NCBI GenBank assembly: GCA_002697005.1
Contig: NZUD01000001.1
Location: forward strand, 1-12,878
Direction: 5' to 3'
Source of the DNA: Chloroflexota bacterium
GTDB taxonomy: Bacteria > Chloroflexota > Dehalococcoidia > UBA3495
DNA: 12,878 bases
The translations under genes were made by a program, and so were the position numbers. Under the pieces are notes generated by a model. That model did not search any database. It saw only the letters and a list, made by a program, of their open reading frames with translations, and was not told the origin of the DNA. Of this stretch, positions 1 through 7,793 are shown piece by piece; the stretch's first letter is position 1; every line of letters starts with the position of its first letter.

Positions 1-225
1 AATACTCTGGTACAGCTTAATGCCCCACCTGAACTGAGAGGCCGGATAATAAGCATATTGCAGGTTGCTCCGGCTATCCATTTCCTTAGCGCACTTCCAT
101 TGGCACTGGTAGGAGATACATTCAGCTGGCCAATCGCAGTCACGGGTGCAGCAGTTATAACTTTGCTTGTTGCTCTGTTACTCGGAATCTTGAATCCGAC
201 TCTTCGTAGGTCTGATTCAAGATAA
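1..225 (+). CDS. C-terminal fragment of an MFS transporter (5' end outside the window)
   Basis: Frame 1 is open from the first base to TAA at 223-225 and gives 74 residues with no start codon needed. The fragment begins NTLVQLNAPPELRGR, the cytoplasmic-loop signature seen before the last transmembrane pair of EntS/MFS_3-type exporters (P-x-E-x-RGR). Two hydrophobic segments follow, separated by a short polar turn with GD and W, and then a basic tail (NPTLRRSDSR). The role is inferred as efflux or uptake of a small molecule by proton-coupled exchange; the substrate cannot be read from this piece. The gene converges on the monooxygenase at 281-1522 with only 55 bases between the stops, and no strong terminator hairpin is visible in that gap. 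Family assignment is fairly secure; subfamily is less so. Confidence 0.75.
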   Translation, partial: NTLVQLNAPPELRGRIISILQVAPAIHFLSALPLALVGDTFSWPIAVTGAAVITLLVALLLGILNPTLRRSDSR

Positions 226-280
226 ACGGACTCCCTTTACGGAAACCTTGACGACAAGTTCTTAACGCCAGTAGTTTCTG

Positions 281-1522
281 CTATTGCATCTCATCCAATA
301 CTGGAAATCCCTCAGAATCTAAAGGAAACCCCATATAGCTATACCAAGGTCGTATATCTCTCATGATGATCGTAGGAATTTCCTCGACCACATTTGGTTG
401 TTCTTTCCTCGCCATCACTTCTCTGGAAAGTGTCTGATCTCGGGAATATTTTAAAGATGCCCTTTGTTCGTCTCGTTGTTTGAATTCAGGCATTACATCT
501 TTGGCAAATAATTCTAGAGTTGCACAGATTTCCTCATGCGAAATAGTTCCCGACTCTACCGAGAAGACTATTTGATCCAACCCCGCTTGCTCATAATCAC
601 GTAACGTGGCAGAGATCTTTTCGGGCGTCCCGATGGTGCCAGTATCCCACTCGAATTTGTAATCAGATCTCGTATAGTTATCCCACAGATTAGTCACTCC
701 TGGTTTGTGGCTCCCATGACCGAAATAATGAACGAAGCCGTACCACCAGAAGTGAACTTTATCCTGTATCCGCTTTGCTTCAGGATCTGTAGGGCAACAT
801 ATAAGTCGGCTAAGCACACTCAGATTCGGATTGATCGCGTAACCTATCGGGATTGCTTCTCTCCAAAAGGTGTCGTGGTAAGCATCTACCCATTGCTTTG
901 TAGTATTCGGGTCGGTAAATCCAAACGACAATGCTCCTATCCCTAAGCGTGCCGCCTTCAATATGCTTTCACGATGAGAACAAGCCAGCCATAAGGGTGG
1001 ATGAGGTTTCTGTTGTGGTTTTGGAAGGATGTTCCTCGGTGGAAACGAAAAATGTTCCCCACCATAACCACGATAGGGTTCTTCAACCATCATCCTAGCC
1101 ACTTGCCCTAGGACCTCTTCTGTCATTTCTTGACGCTGGTCCCAATCGACTCCCCATGCCGTGGTACCGAGGCGGTCGCTTGAAGAGCCGACGCCAAATT
1201 CAACTCTCCCCTTTGCCAATAGGTCCAGTGCTGCTACCTTTTCCGCTGAACGGACCGGATTGTTGATCATAGGGGGAAGCAACATCACACCGAATCCCAG
1301 GCGAATCTGCTTCGTACGCTGCGTGCAAGCGGCCAGGAAAACCTCTGGACTGGAAAGATGGCAATATTCTTCCAAAAAATGGTGTTCCTCTACCCAAAGT
1401 GAATCAAACCCTAATTGATCCGCCAATTGGGCAATCTCCAAGCGACTTTCATAAAGTTCAACTTCACTTTCTTGGCTCCATGGGCGAGGGAGTTGGAATC
1501 CTAATTCAATACCGAACTTCAT
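281..1522 (-). CDS. Luciferase-like (LLM class) flavin-dependent monooxygenase with a C-terminal extension
   Basis: The 413-residue product is a TIM-barrel flavin-dependent oxidoreductase of the bacterial luciferase superfamily, which uses reduced FMN (or F420 in some branches) to oxygenate or reduce organic substrates in the cytoplasm. Visible signatures are an N-terminal strand KFGIELGFQ, the active-site segment VEEHHF at about 44-49, the KGRVEFGVG phosphate-loop-like turn at 104-112, PKPQQKPHPPLWLA at 167-180, and GTPEKI at 298-303, the usual C-terminal gating motif. The barrel would normally end near residue 350 (KDVMPEFKQR). Here some 64 further residues follow, polar at first and then rich in aromatic residues and proline. 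ATG at 1522 is preceded by AAGAGA at a workable distance. The gene diverges from the RND gene at 1779. The reaction and substrate are unknown. Confidence 0.9.
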   Translation of the reverse strand: MKFGIELGFQLPRPWSQESEVELYESRLEIAQLADQLGFDSLWVEEHHFLEEYCHLSSPEVFLAACTQRTKQIRLGFGVMLLPPMINNPVRSAEKVAALDLLAKGRVEFGVGSSSDRLGTTAWGVDWDQRQEMTEEVLGQVARMMVEEPYRGYGGEHFSFPPRNILPKPQQKPHPPLWLACSHRESILKAARLGIGALSFGFTDPNTTKQWVDAYHDTFWREAIPIGYAINPNLSVLSRLICCPTDPEAKRIQDKVHFWWYGFVHYFGHGSHKPGVTNLWDNYTRSDYKFEWDTGTIGTPEKISATLRDYEQAGLDQIVFSVESGTISHEEICATLELFAKDVMPEFKQRDEQRASLKYSRDQTLSREVMARKEQPNVVEEIPTIIMRDIRPWYSYMGFPLDSEGFPVLDEMQ

Positions 1523-1601
1523 AGCTCATATCTCTTATGAAACGAAATGATGACCTTCTGTATTTTTTGGCTGAGACACACCCTATTAAATAAAGTCCCA
1601 A

Positions 1602-1677
1602 GGGGAATATGCCCCAAATGTCATCAACCCCGCAAGGTAGTAACTATTAATCAAGATTAAATGGTCGGAGTTTCCGA
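1602..1677. promoter_or_regulatory. Cluster of three dyads in the LLM / RND divergent intergenic region
   Basis: The 256-base gap between the two divergent genes has three inverted repeats within 76 bases. GGGGAATATGCCCC at 1602-1615 has four-base arms and an AT core with one mismatched pair. TTAATCAAGATTAA at 1647-1660 has perfect six-base arms and a two-base spacer. TCGGAGTTTCCGA at 1665-1677 has perfect five-base arms and a three-base spacer. This spacing suits a shared regulator acting on one or both divergent promoters. No regulator gene is visible in the window, and no confident -35/-10 pair was found. The dyads are seen directly; their function is inferred. Confidence 0.35.
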
Positions 1678-1778
1678 TGCTAAATCACCGCAGGTCGTCC
1701 GGCATATGTGACAATGATGTTCAATGGCATTAACAAGGGCACGTAATGCCACTCAACCGTGCGCATCATGGCGAGTGA

Positions 1779-4586
1779 TTGAACAAGGCAAACTCTTGGA
1801 AAACCCTGGCAGTGAATTTCCTGGCTGAACAGACTTTACTGGTCGTCGGAGTCGCCATGATATTCACTTTGTTACTCCTATACCCTCTGTTCCAGATGGC
1901 TCCAACTTTACAAGCGTCCCCTAATCCGCCCGGTGAAGTTTTCGAACTTCAAGACGATATAAATGATAAATTCCCGAATTCCATCCATTTCACCCCGTTC
2001 TTGTTGGAATCAAGGTACGGAGACGTCTTAACGCCAGATGTATTGCTGGAATTCAAACAGCATAAGCAGGACTTGTTAGATAAGGATTCAAGAGGCGAGC
2101 TAGCCGCGGGGAGTCTAGAGCAGCAACCTTATCTAGTTAACTATTTAGATGCCGACGTAGGCATATTGATGATAGGAACTCACTCGGTCCTAGATCCGAT
2201 CGAAGATAGATTAACTGACATAGGCACAACTATAGAGTCCGCGTCCCTAGAAGAGGTGAAATTAGCTGTACATCAACTAATCTCTGATCCGGAAACAACA
2301 GCAGTACTGGACTTTCTCTCCCGCCATGCGACCTATACACCGAGGACCATCATGGGGGACGAGATATTTTGGTGGGTTTCCCCCGCGATGACTTTCAGCG
2401 TCATGACCGACAATGAAAAGCTTGGCGGCGGCGGGCTTGAGATTGCAGTAGGCGGCGGTCCCGATGTGATCGCCAAAGAACATCTCAATCGGCATATTCG
2501 AGATGTCATGAGTAAGGAATCAGAGTCTTACGATATCTGGGGAATAGCTATCGACGCTAACCTCGAGGCTCAAGACGAGGGCAAGACAGCCGGTATATTC
2601 ATAATGTTCACCGTCATAGGCGCTCTCTTAGTGGTCGGGGTGACCTTGAAGTCCTATTGGGCCACAGCCATATGCGGAATCGGGTTAGGCGTTTTGATGA
2701 TATGGCTGAAAGGAATATCTGGCTTGATAGGCCTCAAGAGCGGCCTGGTGATAGATCTGATCGTACCTATCGGCATGATATCCCTTGGAGTCGACTTTGT
2801 TGTCCATGCCTTACGCCGCTACAAAGAAGAGATCAGTAATCGGTACCCACCAAGGATGGCATTAAAGATCGGCCTTTCCAGTGTCCTTGGGGCGCTGATA
2901 CTCGCCATGGCAACTGACAGTATCGCGTTCCTATCAAATCTGTCGTCTTCGATAGAAGCTGTCATTCATTTCGGAAGTGCGGCAGCCATAGCGGTTTTAG
3001 CTTCATTCGTCATATTAGGCATCATCGCCCCGGTGGTATTGATGAGGATAGACGAACTCACTATCACGTCGGGTATACGTTGCAACACTAATGCTTATTG
3101 CATTTTACGGCTGATTGGTGCACTAGGCGTCGCCATATCCTCTGGGGTTGCAATCGTTTTGGTCGTTGCGGTCAGCAAGCTATACGGAGTAATAATTCTG
3201 GGGGCTGCAGCCCTGCTGTTCCTTGGCATCCCGATCGTTTATATGGTCTTTATAGCTAGTAAACAAATTGATGACGGTCTTGATGATGATGCGCACATGG
3301 ATAGCAACATCCCGTCGATGTTCCTGATAGAAACTCTAGTATCGGCTGCGGTTGCTCATTCGAAGACCGTATTGATAACTGCTGCGCTTCTGACTGCTGT
3401 TTCAGTTTTCTTTGCATTCAAATTAGGCCCGATCTTCGACGTGAAAGATTTTTTCGATTCTGAATCCGAGATGGTCATAGGCCTGGATAAACTAGATGAA
3501 CACGTCGGTGATACCGGCGGAGAACCCGGGGCCGTGTATGTCAGAGGGGACCTGATGGACCCTCATGCGGTCATGGCTATATCGGACTTCATAGAATCAT
3601 TAAGAGATATCGATTACATAGCTGAAACTCCTAGCGGAAATGTAACCGCTGGATTGAACATCGTTAACGTTTCACGCCTTATCGCCGCCAGCCCACACAC
3701 AATCTCATTAATCAGGGCCGAAACAGGAATATCAGTCACCGATGTTGACCGGGATGGAATCCCAGACTCACGGGAACAGATCGGAGCCATGTTCGCTTTC
3801 TCTTCCGAACGAGGTGTCTTAGGGGCAGGCGGCAAGCAGACCTTGACCCCGGAGCAGGTCAGACAAGCAATCTATCTGTCAGCCGAGGGGGCACATATAA
3901 CCTCTATCTGGTTCCAGATTCCAGGAACGCGTGATCAGGCTGTAGTGGCTGCGACGGAACAATCCATACAACCCAAAATGGCCGTCCTTCAAGATCATAG
4001 GTCTATCTCGAAAGTCGGTCTGACGGGCTCACCTTTCACTAGGAAAGCGCAGCTATCGGCTTCCACCCGTACGCTTTACACATCTTTACCGATAGCCTTG
4101 ATTGCAGCGGTCATCCTCTTGACAGCAACGATGCGATCTGTCAAATATGCCGTCATCACAGTGATACCCATTGTCCTAGTAGTGGCATGGCTATACGGGA
4201 TAATGTACATTTCGGGGTTCGCATTGAACTTTGTAACGGCTATGATTGGAGCGATTTCCGTCGGTATCGGGATTGACTACTCGATACATATGACCGAAAG
4301 ATTCAGAGAAGAGTTAAGACGCACTAAAGACGCAGCAGATGCCATAAAGATGACTGCACGTGGTACTGGAGTCGCTTTGATGGCATCTGCTACGTCAAGC
4401 ATAGTCGGGTTTGCGATACTTGGCTTCGCTCCTATGCCTATGTTTGCTGCCTACGGGCAGCTCACAGCAGTGATGATATTCCTAGCACTGGTAGCTTCGT
4501 TGCTGGTGCTGCCGTGCTTATTGATAGTAGTGACGAGCACATCCAAAACAATCGTTAGTAACCGGCACACGGTGGACCCGTCTTAG
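1779..4586 (+). CDS. RND superfamily (MMPL-type) exporter with a DxDxDG loop and two extra hydrophobic segments
   Basis: This 935-residue inner-membrane protein has the duplicated RND layout. TM1 lies near 18-40, followed by a large extracytoplasmic loop (about 41-270), TM2-6 (about 271-423), TM7 (about 521-547), a second loop (about 548-767) and TM8-12 (about 768-918). Both halves carry the TM4 signature: GVDFVVHALRRY at 337-348 and GIGIDYSIHMTERF at 829-842, with the Asp expected to relay protons. Such proteins export lipids, hopanoids or hydrophobic compounds; the substrate here is unknown. Two extra hydrophobic stretches (about 443-466 and 468-493) lie between the halves. The second loop holds a textbook 12-residue calcium-loop pattern, DVDRDGIPDSRE at 655-666. 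The proposed start is TTG at 1779, directly after an in-frame TGA, with only a poor GGCGAG site upstream. GTG at 1812 is the alternative; the ATG at 1857 would cut into TM1. The gene is convergent with the PPOX gene. Confidence 0.88.
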   Translation: MNKANSWKTLAVNFLAEQTLLVVGVAMIFTLLLLYPLFQMAPTLQASPNPPGEVFELQDDINDKFPNSIHFTPFLLESRYGDVLTPDVLLEFKQHKQDLLDKDSRGELAAGSLEQQPYLVNYLDADVGILMIGTHSVLDPIEDRLTDIGTTIESASLEEVKLAVHQLISDPETTAVLDFLSRHATYTPRTIMGDEIFWWVSPAMTFSVMTDNEKLGGGGLEIAVGGGPDVIAKEHLNRHIRDVMSKESESYDIWGIAIDANLEAQDEGKTAGIFIMFTVIGALLVVGVTLKSYWATAICGIGLGVLMIWLKGISGLIGLKSGLVIDLIVPIGMISLGVDFVVHALRRYKEEISNRYPPRMALKIGLSSVLGALILAMATDSIAFLSNLSSSIEAVIHFGSAAAIAVLASFVILGIIAPVVLMRIDELTITSGIRCNTNAYCILRLIGALGVAISSGVAIVLVVAVSKLYGVIILGAAALLFLGIPIVYMVFIASKQIDDGLDDDAHMDSNIPSMFLIETLVSAAVAHSKTVLITAALLTAVSVFFAFKLGPIFDVKDFFDSESEMVIGLDKLDEHVGDTGGEPGAVYVRGDLMDPHAVMAISDFIESLRDIDYIAETPSGNVTAGLNIVNVSRLIAASPHTISLIRAETGISVTDVDRDGIPDSREQIGAMFAFSSERGVLGAGGKQTLTPEQVRQAIYLSAEGAHITSIWFQIPGTRDQAVVAATEQSIQPKMAVLQDHRSISKVGLTGSPFTRKAQLSASTRTLYTSLPIALIAAVILLTATMRSVKYAVITVIPIVLVVAWLYGIMYISGFALNFVTAMIGAISVGIGIDYSIHMTERFREELRRTKDAADAIKMTARGTGVALMASATSSIVGFAILGFAPMPMFAAYGQLTAVMIFLALVASLLVLPCLLIVVTSTSKTIVSNRHTVDPS

Positions 4587-4629
4587 GTTTGACAGGATTC
4601 GATCCACGACCTTCACCTATTCAATAGGA

Positions 4630-5154
4630 TCAAGGCTTTCCAAATGTCGCTAACCGGTCGATTCGGCAGACGAATAGCACTCTCTTCTCCTCGATGCTCG
4701 GGTCCCGTAGTCCATAAGGGGGTTCGTTGCCCGTGTACTTCTCCCAGATCTTATCCAACTGCTGCGTAACCCTATCGCCATTGGGGCCCTCTTCCAATTC
4801 CTCGCGTTCCACTGTGCATTTGATTTGCACCCAATGATAGGGGTTGTCCGGGTTGACGACGAGGATGGTGAGTCGAGGGTTATTCCGGATCCAACCGCAT
4901 TTACGCCGGTGAGCCGCTGTGTTGATCAAGACATGATCGCCTTCATAATCAAACCACATCGGTGTCAGGCCTACACGCCCATCTGGCCCGATCAGGCCAA
5001 GGGTGATAGTGATCGGTCGATCAAGAAGGTCCCTATAGATAGGATCTAGTCCATCGAGTCCGCTTACGTTTTGCCGTTCGCCGATCGAAAACTGCCCGGG
5101 TTGCAAGCCGTTTGCCACATCTTTGAACTTTGCAATCGTGATCTCACCTGCCAT
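4630..5154 (-). CDS. Pyridoxamine 5'-phosphate oxidase-like (PPOX class) FMN/F420-binding protein
   Basis: The 174-residue protein has the split-barrel flavin-binding pattern: TITLGLIGPDGRVGLTPMWF at about 48-68, a short hairpin (DYEGDHVLINTA), the phosphate-contacting AAHRRKCGWIRNNPRLTILV at about 80-99, then YHWVQIKCTVERE. This matches small PPOX-class oxidoreductases, many of which use F420 rather than FMN. It is shorter than true PdxH and lacks that enzyme's C-terminal region, so pyridoxal phosphate synthesis is unlikely. It probably reduces a conjugated or quinone-like compound, or supplies reduced cofactor; this is inference. ATG at 5154 follows AAGGGGTGA at good distance, and the stop is TGA, which shows that TGA terminates translation in this genome. 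The gene lies downstream of the FAH gene on the same strand with a 146-base gap, so it may have its own promoter. Confidence 0.85.
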   Translation of the reverse strand: MAGEITIAKFKDVANGLQPGQFSIGERQNVSGLDGLDPIYRDLLDRPITITLGLIGPDGRVGLTPMWFDYEGDHVLINTAAHRRKCGWIRNNPRLTILVVNPDNPYHWVQIKCTVEREELEEGPNGDRVTQQLDKIWEKYTGNEPPYGLRDPSIEEKRVLFVCRIDRLATFGKP

Positions 5155-5300
5155 GTCGCTTCACCCCTTACCGGTCTCTATAACTCTACCGATTGTTACA
5201 TTTCTTGTTTCGATTCTCTCTGAGATTAACTCCAAATATAACATCGCGCGGACGGTAGAATTGATCAGTACATGTGAGTATCGATACGTGAGATAACAGA

Positions 5301-6089
5301 TTACCCGTACTCTTCCGCAACCACATAGTTTCTGAGGATGCCTATGTCACTGATCTCCACCTCTATGATGTCCCCAGGTACCATGTCGCCGTCGGCTCCC
5401 TGAGTGCCCATCCACAGCACATCCCCGGGGTATAAAGTAGCGTACTTGCTAAGTTCGTGGATCCAAGTAGCGGTGTCCCATATCTGGTCAGAGGAAGAGA
5501 AGTCCTCCCAGACTACACCGTTGTGCCGCACGATAATACGGAATCCTGTTGAGGACAGATCAGTAACGATCCACGGTCCCATGGGTTTCCATGTATCGCA
5601 GTTTTTACCGCGAAACATGGTACGGTCAGCCTGCTGCCAGGGTCGCTCACTGATGTCGTTGCCAATGGTATATCCAAACACGCAATCCAAGGCCTCATCA
5701 ACAGATACCTTCTTGGCCTTCTTGCCTATGACAACCGCCAACTGCCCTTCAGGTTGAACAGCGCCGGCGCTGTCCTTCGGCACCACGATATTCTCTTCAG
5801 TACCTATGACAGCGTGGACCGACCGATAGTTGGGAGAAGGGCGGTCGGGATAGCTGGGCGGTGAACCGCGCCGGGCAGCCATGCCTTCTACGTGCCCCCG
5901 GTAATTAGGGCCAGCGGCATATAGCATGGCTGGTTTTATGGGAGCCAATAACTTCACCTGTTCCAATGGATGGACGTTATTAGTGACGGCGTACTCCCCA
6001 AGCGGACTCCCCGAAACCTGGATGACACGGTCGCCCTCGACGATACCGAAGTTGGTTTCTCCTTCCAATTCAAAGCGACACCAGATCAT
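5301..6089 (-). CDS. Fumarylacetoacetate hydrolase (FAH) family protein with an altered metal-ligand motif
   Basis: The 262-residue product is a FAH-family enzyme; members cleave C-C bonds or decarboxylate 2-oxo/1,3-dicarbonyl acids using Mg or Mn in aromatic breakdown. Visible motifs are YAAGPNYRGH, PEGQLAVVIGK at about 113-123, GYTIGNDISER at 139-149, RGKNCDTWKPMGPW at 160-173 and GTQGADG at 228-234, ending in GDIIEVEISDIG. In most homologues the metal is held by an E-x-E pair and a later Asp. Here the pair reads E114-G-Q116, so the second Glu is replaced by Gln, while D145 is kept. The reading frame stays open to 6194, but ATG at 6089 is chosen because AGGAG lies eight bases before it and the extra 35 residues are not family-like. 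It lies between the MaoC-like and PPOX genes on the same strand. Confidence 0.9.
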   Translation of the reverse strand: MIWCRFELEGETNFGIVEGDRVIQVSGSPLGEYAVTNNVHPLEQVKLLAPIKPAMLYAAGPNYRGHVEGMAARRGSPPSYPDRPSPNYRSVHAVIGTEENIVVPKDSAGAVQPEGQLAVVIGKKAKKVSVDEALDCVFGYTIGNDISERPWQQADRTMFRGKNCDTWKPMGPWIVTDLSSTGFRIIVRHNGVVWEDFSSSDQIWDTATWIHELSKYATLYPGDVLWMGTQGADGDMVPGDIIEVEISDIGILRNYVVAEEYG

Positions 6090-6249
6090 GTTTAATCTCC
6101 TAGTATGAGAGAGGTTTATCGGATTCCCATGAGGATGTGACATTCTGGTATGGCTAGAGCTATCAACGAGAAGTCCCATTATCGGACGAGACAAATATCA
6201 GAAACGATGACCTCAAAGCGCTTCATTACATCCTAAGGCACCCAACGAT

Positions 6250-7104
6250 CTAATCGGCTATCTGTGCTCGCTCTTCCACTGTCGCTATCTTGAAGATAGT
6301 CCAATGCCGAAGTTGAGCTAGCTCAACTCCTTCGCCGTCCACGAGTAGGACATCGTAATTCGCGAAATGATGGGCCTTTCTCTCGTAGGCGTCGATCAGG
6401 TGGGCACCGCCGATTACAGAGGTGCCTACTGGTATTTTCCGGTGATGTTGCACTCTGCTTTTGGTATGCATAGAGGTAGGTATTACGAAATTATGCCGGA
6501 GGAGCATCTCGGCCCACCCTGCAGTCCAAGATGGATGAGCGACCGCGTTCTTATCCGTGAATAATGGGTTGTCGGTCCGTTGTTTTTGAGCGATGAATTC
6601 TTCCGATGTTACTTTCGAGAAATCAAGCTCCATAGCCGACCAATCCTTTCCGATCTCCGCACTCTCAAGGATCAGCGGACCTTTATCACCCGACTCGATG
6701 GTCGGCCCCATGGAGCGCGGTTTTACAATTCCATCTACCCATTCCGATCTTCCCAGGCCGACCGTGCCGGACACACATACCTCTCCGGATTGGTTGATCA
6801 TCTCCACAGTCCAAGACGCGGCCGACGATCCCTCCTTTATCGTGGCTTTGACCCTCAGAGTATCACCGGGGAACGTGGGTTGCCGGAACGAATATTCTGC
6901 CCACCCTTCTTCAAGCCAACGTTCGCCCAACGCCGCCAAAATCGTGTCCGTCGCCCATCCCCATACAGTTACACCACCAACCAGAGGTCCAGCGAACCCG
7001 TATGACCTCGCGACTTCGGTGGAGTGGATCGGGTTGGTTATATCTGGGCTGTCATCATTATCAAGATAGGCAACGACCGTATTTTCGATAGTTGTTCTTG
7101 CCAT
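6250..7104 (-). CDS. MaoC-like / FAS1-type double hot-dog dehydratase-like protein
   Basis: The 284-residue protein looks like two hot-dog domains. The first (about 8-118) has TNPIHSTEVARSYGFAGPLVGG at 23-44, the hydratase-type segment in which N-P-I-H precedes the long helix, followed by a strand pair EYSFRQPTFPGDTLRVKATI. The second (about 160-278) has DNPLFTDKNAVAHPSWTAGW and a final strand set ending RHWTIFKIA. Family members hydrate or dehydrate enoyl-CoA or related thioesters. The usual catalytic Asp, two residues before the Asn of NP-x-H, is displaced: the nearest is D21, one position too early, so activity is uncertain. A GTG at 7107 precedes ATG at 7104; AGGAAGG seven bases upstream favours the ATG. 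It lies between the interrupted MFS gene and the FAH gene on the same strand and probably acts in the same pathway. Confidence 0.8.
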   Translation of the reverse strand: MARTTIENTVVAYLDNDDSPDITNPIHSTEVARSYGFAGPLVGGVTVWGWATDTILAALGERWLEEGWAEYSFRQPTFPGDTLRVKATIKEGSSAASWTVEMINQSGEVCVSGTVGLGRSEWVDGIVKPRSMGPTIESGDKGPLILESAEIGKDWSAMELDFSKVTSEEFIAQKQRTDNPLFTDKNAVAHPSWTAGWAEMLLRHNFVIPTSMHTKSRVQHHRKIPVGTSVIGGAHLIDAYERKAHHFANYDVLLVDGEGVELAQLRHWTIFKIATVEERAQIAD

Positions 7105-7146
7105 CACGCAACCTTCCTAAATCAGGGAGTCGAATATATCTAGTTT

Positions 7147-7175
7147 CCGGAAGCCACACACTCCGGTATAGTGGC
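7147..7175 (-). promoter_or_regulatory. Two interleaved stems in the leader of the MaoC-like gene
   Basis: In the transcript sense (minus strand) the order is GCCAC, TATA, CCGGA, GTGT, GTGGC, T, TCCGG. GCCAC can pair with GTGGC and CCGGA with TCCGG. The two stems interlock, so they either exclude each other or form a compact pseudoknot. The element lies 43-71 bases upstream of the ATG at 7104, in the 137-base gap after the MFS gene. It could be a leader control element or a DNA-level inverted repeat. No U-run follows, so it is not a normal terminator. The single-base last loop makes a true coaxial pseudoknot doubtful. Confidence 0.2.
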
Positions 7176-7241
7176 GTGTTTGTCGAGACCCAAGGCCGAG
7201 GGGTGATGCGATCGTGGGAGCGATAGCCGTTCCAACTACTA

Positions 7242-7793
7242 TTATACGACTATAGGTTTAGGTTGAGCCTGCTTCCTTTCGTCAATCGAATATATAGCCC
7301 AAATAGTTAAGAGAAGTAGCACGATATTGGACCATATACCGACGTCATATGTACCCCGTGAGTCGTAGAGCAATCCGCCCATATAAGCGCCAAAACCTGA
7401 TCCTATGGGCATAACCGCGAACATCGCACCGTAAATGGTGCCTAATCGGACGAGGCCGAATGCATCAGAAGCATACGCTGCCGTTATAGAAACCACAGAA
7501 TTCCACGAGAATCCTACGAAAAGTATTCCTATCAGCAATGAAATGATTCCCAAAGAAGGGATATTAAGGAAAGGGATTCCCATCGACAGCAACACAAACA
7601 CAAATCCCAGGCAGCGCATTTGATAAGAGATACTTAGAAATATCCGTCGGCCATGACTGTCCGAAAGATGGCCGAATAGGAGCGCTCCTACGATCGCAGA
7701 TGCCCCGATTATGCTAAATGCCCCAGCGGCTATCATTTCACCGTAACCAAGATCTTGCACGTAGGTCACAAAGTGAGCATTCACGAAGCTCAT
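7242..7793 (-). CDS. C-terminal half of an interrupted MFS transporter
   Basis: This 183-residue stretch holds the second six-helix half of a monocarboxylate/OFA-like MFS carrier. NAHFVTYVQDLGYGEMIAAG begins the TM7-loop-TM8 unit, GHLSDSHGRR at 41-50 is the C-half copy of motif A, and further hydrophobic segments run to the tail IYSIDERKQAQPKPIVV. It is in the same frame as the upstream half (7803-8543). Only one TGA and three codons (GGC TAC TCG) separate that stop from the ATG at 7793, so the two parts are one ancestral gene. The TGA and the next two bases form TGAGG, and GAGG sits seven bases before this ATG, so re-initiation could in principle make this half as a separate polypeptide. It would span the membrane but is unlikely to work alone. 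Confidence 0.75.
   Translation of the reverse strand: MSFVNAHFVTYVQDLGYGEMIAAGAFSIIGASAIVGALLFGHLSDSHGRRIFLSISYQMRCLGFVFVLLSMGIPFLNIPSLGIISLLIGILFVGFSWNSVVSITAAYASDAFGLVRLGTIYGAMFAVMPIGSGFGAYMGGLLYDSRGTYDVGIWSNIVLLLLTIWAIYSIDERKQAQPKPIVV

Noticed and set aside
4587..4629. Possible terminator between the convergent RND and PPOX genes (GGAT-TCG-ATCC)
   Set aside because: The stem has only four pairs and no T-tract on either side.
5278..5287. Palindrome GTATCGATAC just downstream of the FAH stop
   Set aside because: It has no loop, no U-run and only ten bases, so it is neither a convincing terminator nor a strong operator.
6090..6194. N-terminal extension of 35 residues on the FAH-family gene
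   Set aside because: AGGAG is placed correctly for the ATG at 6089, and the extension is polar, His-rich and not like other FAH proteins.
6580..7069. Two overlapping plus-strand open frames of 141 and 158 residues opposite the MaoC-like gene
   Set aside because: They are antisense to a gene with clear family motifs and a good ribosome binding site. Their translations show no domain pattern and no Shine-Dalgarno sequence fits.
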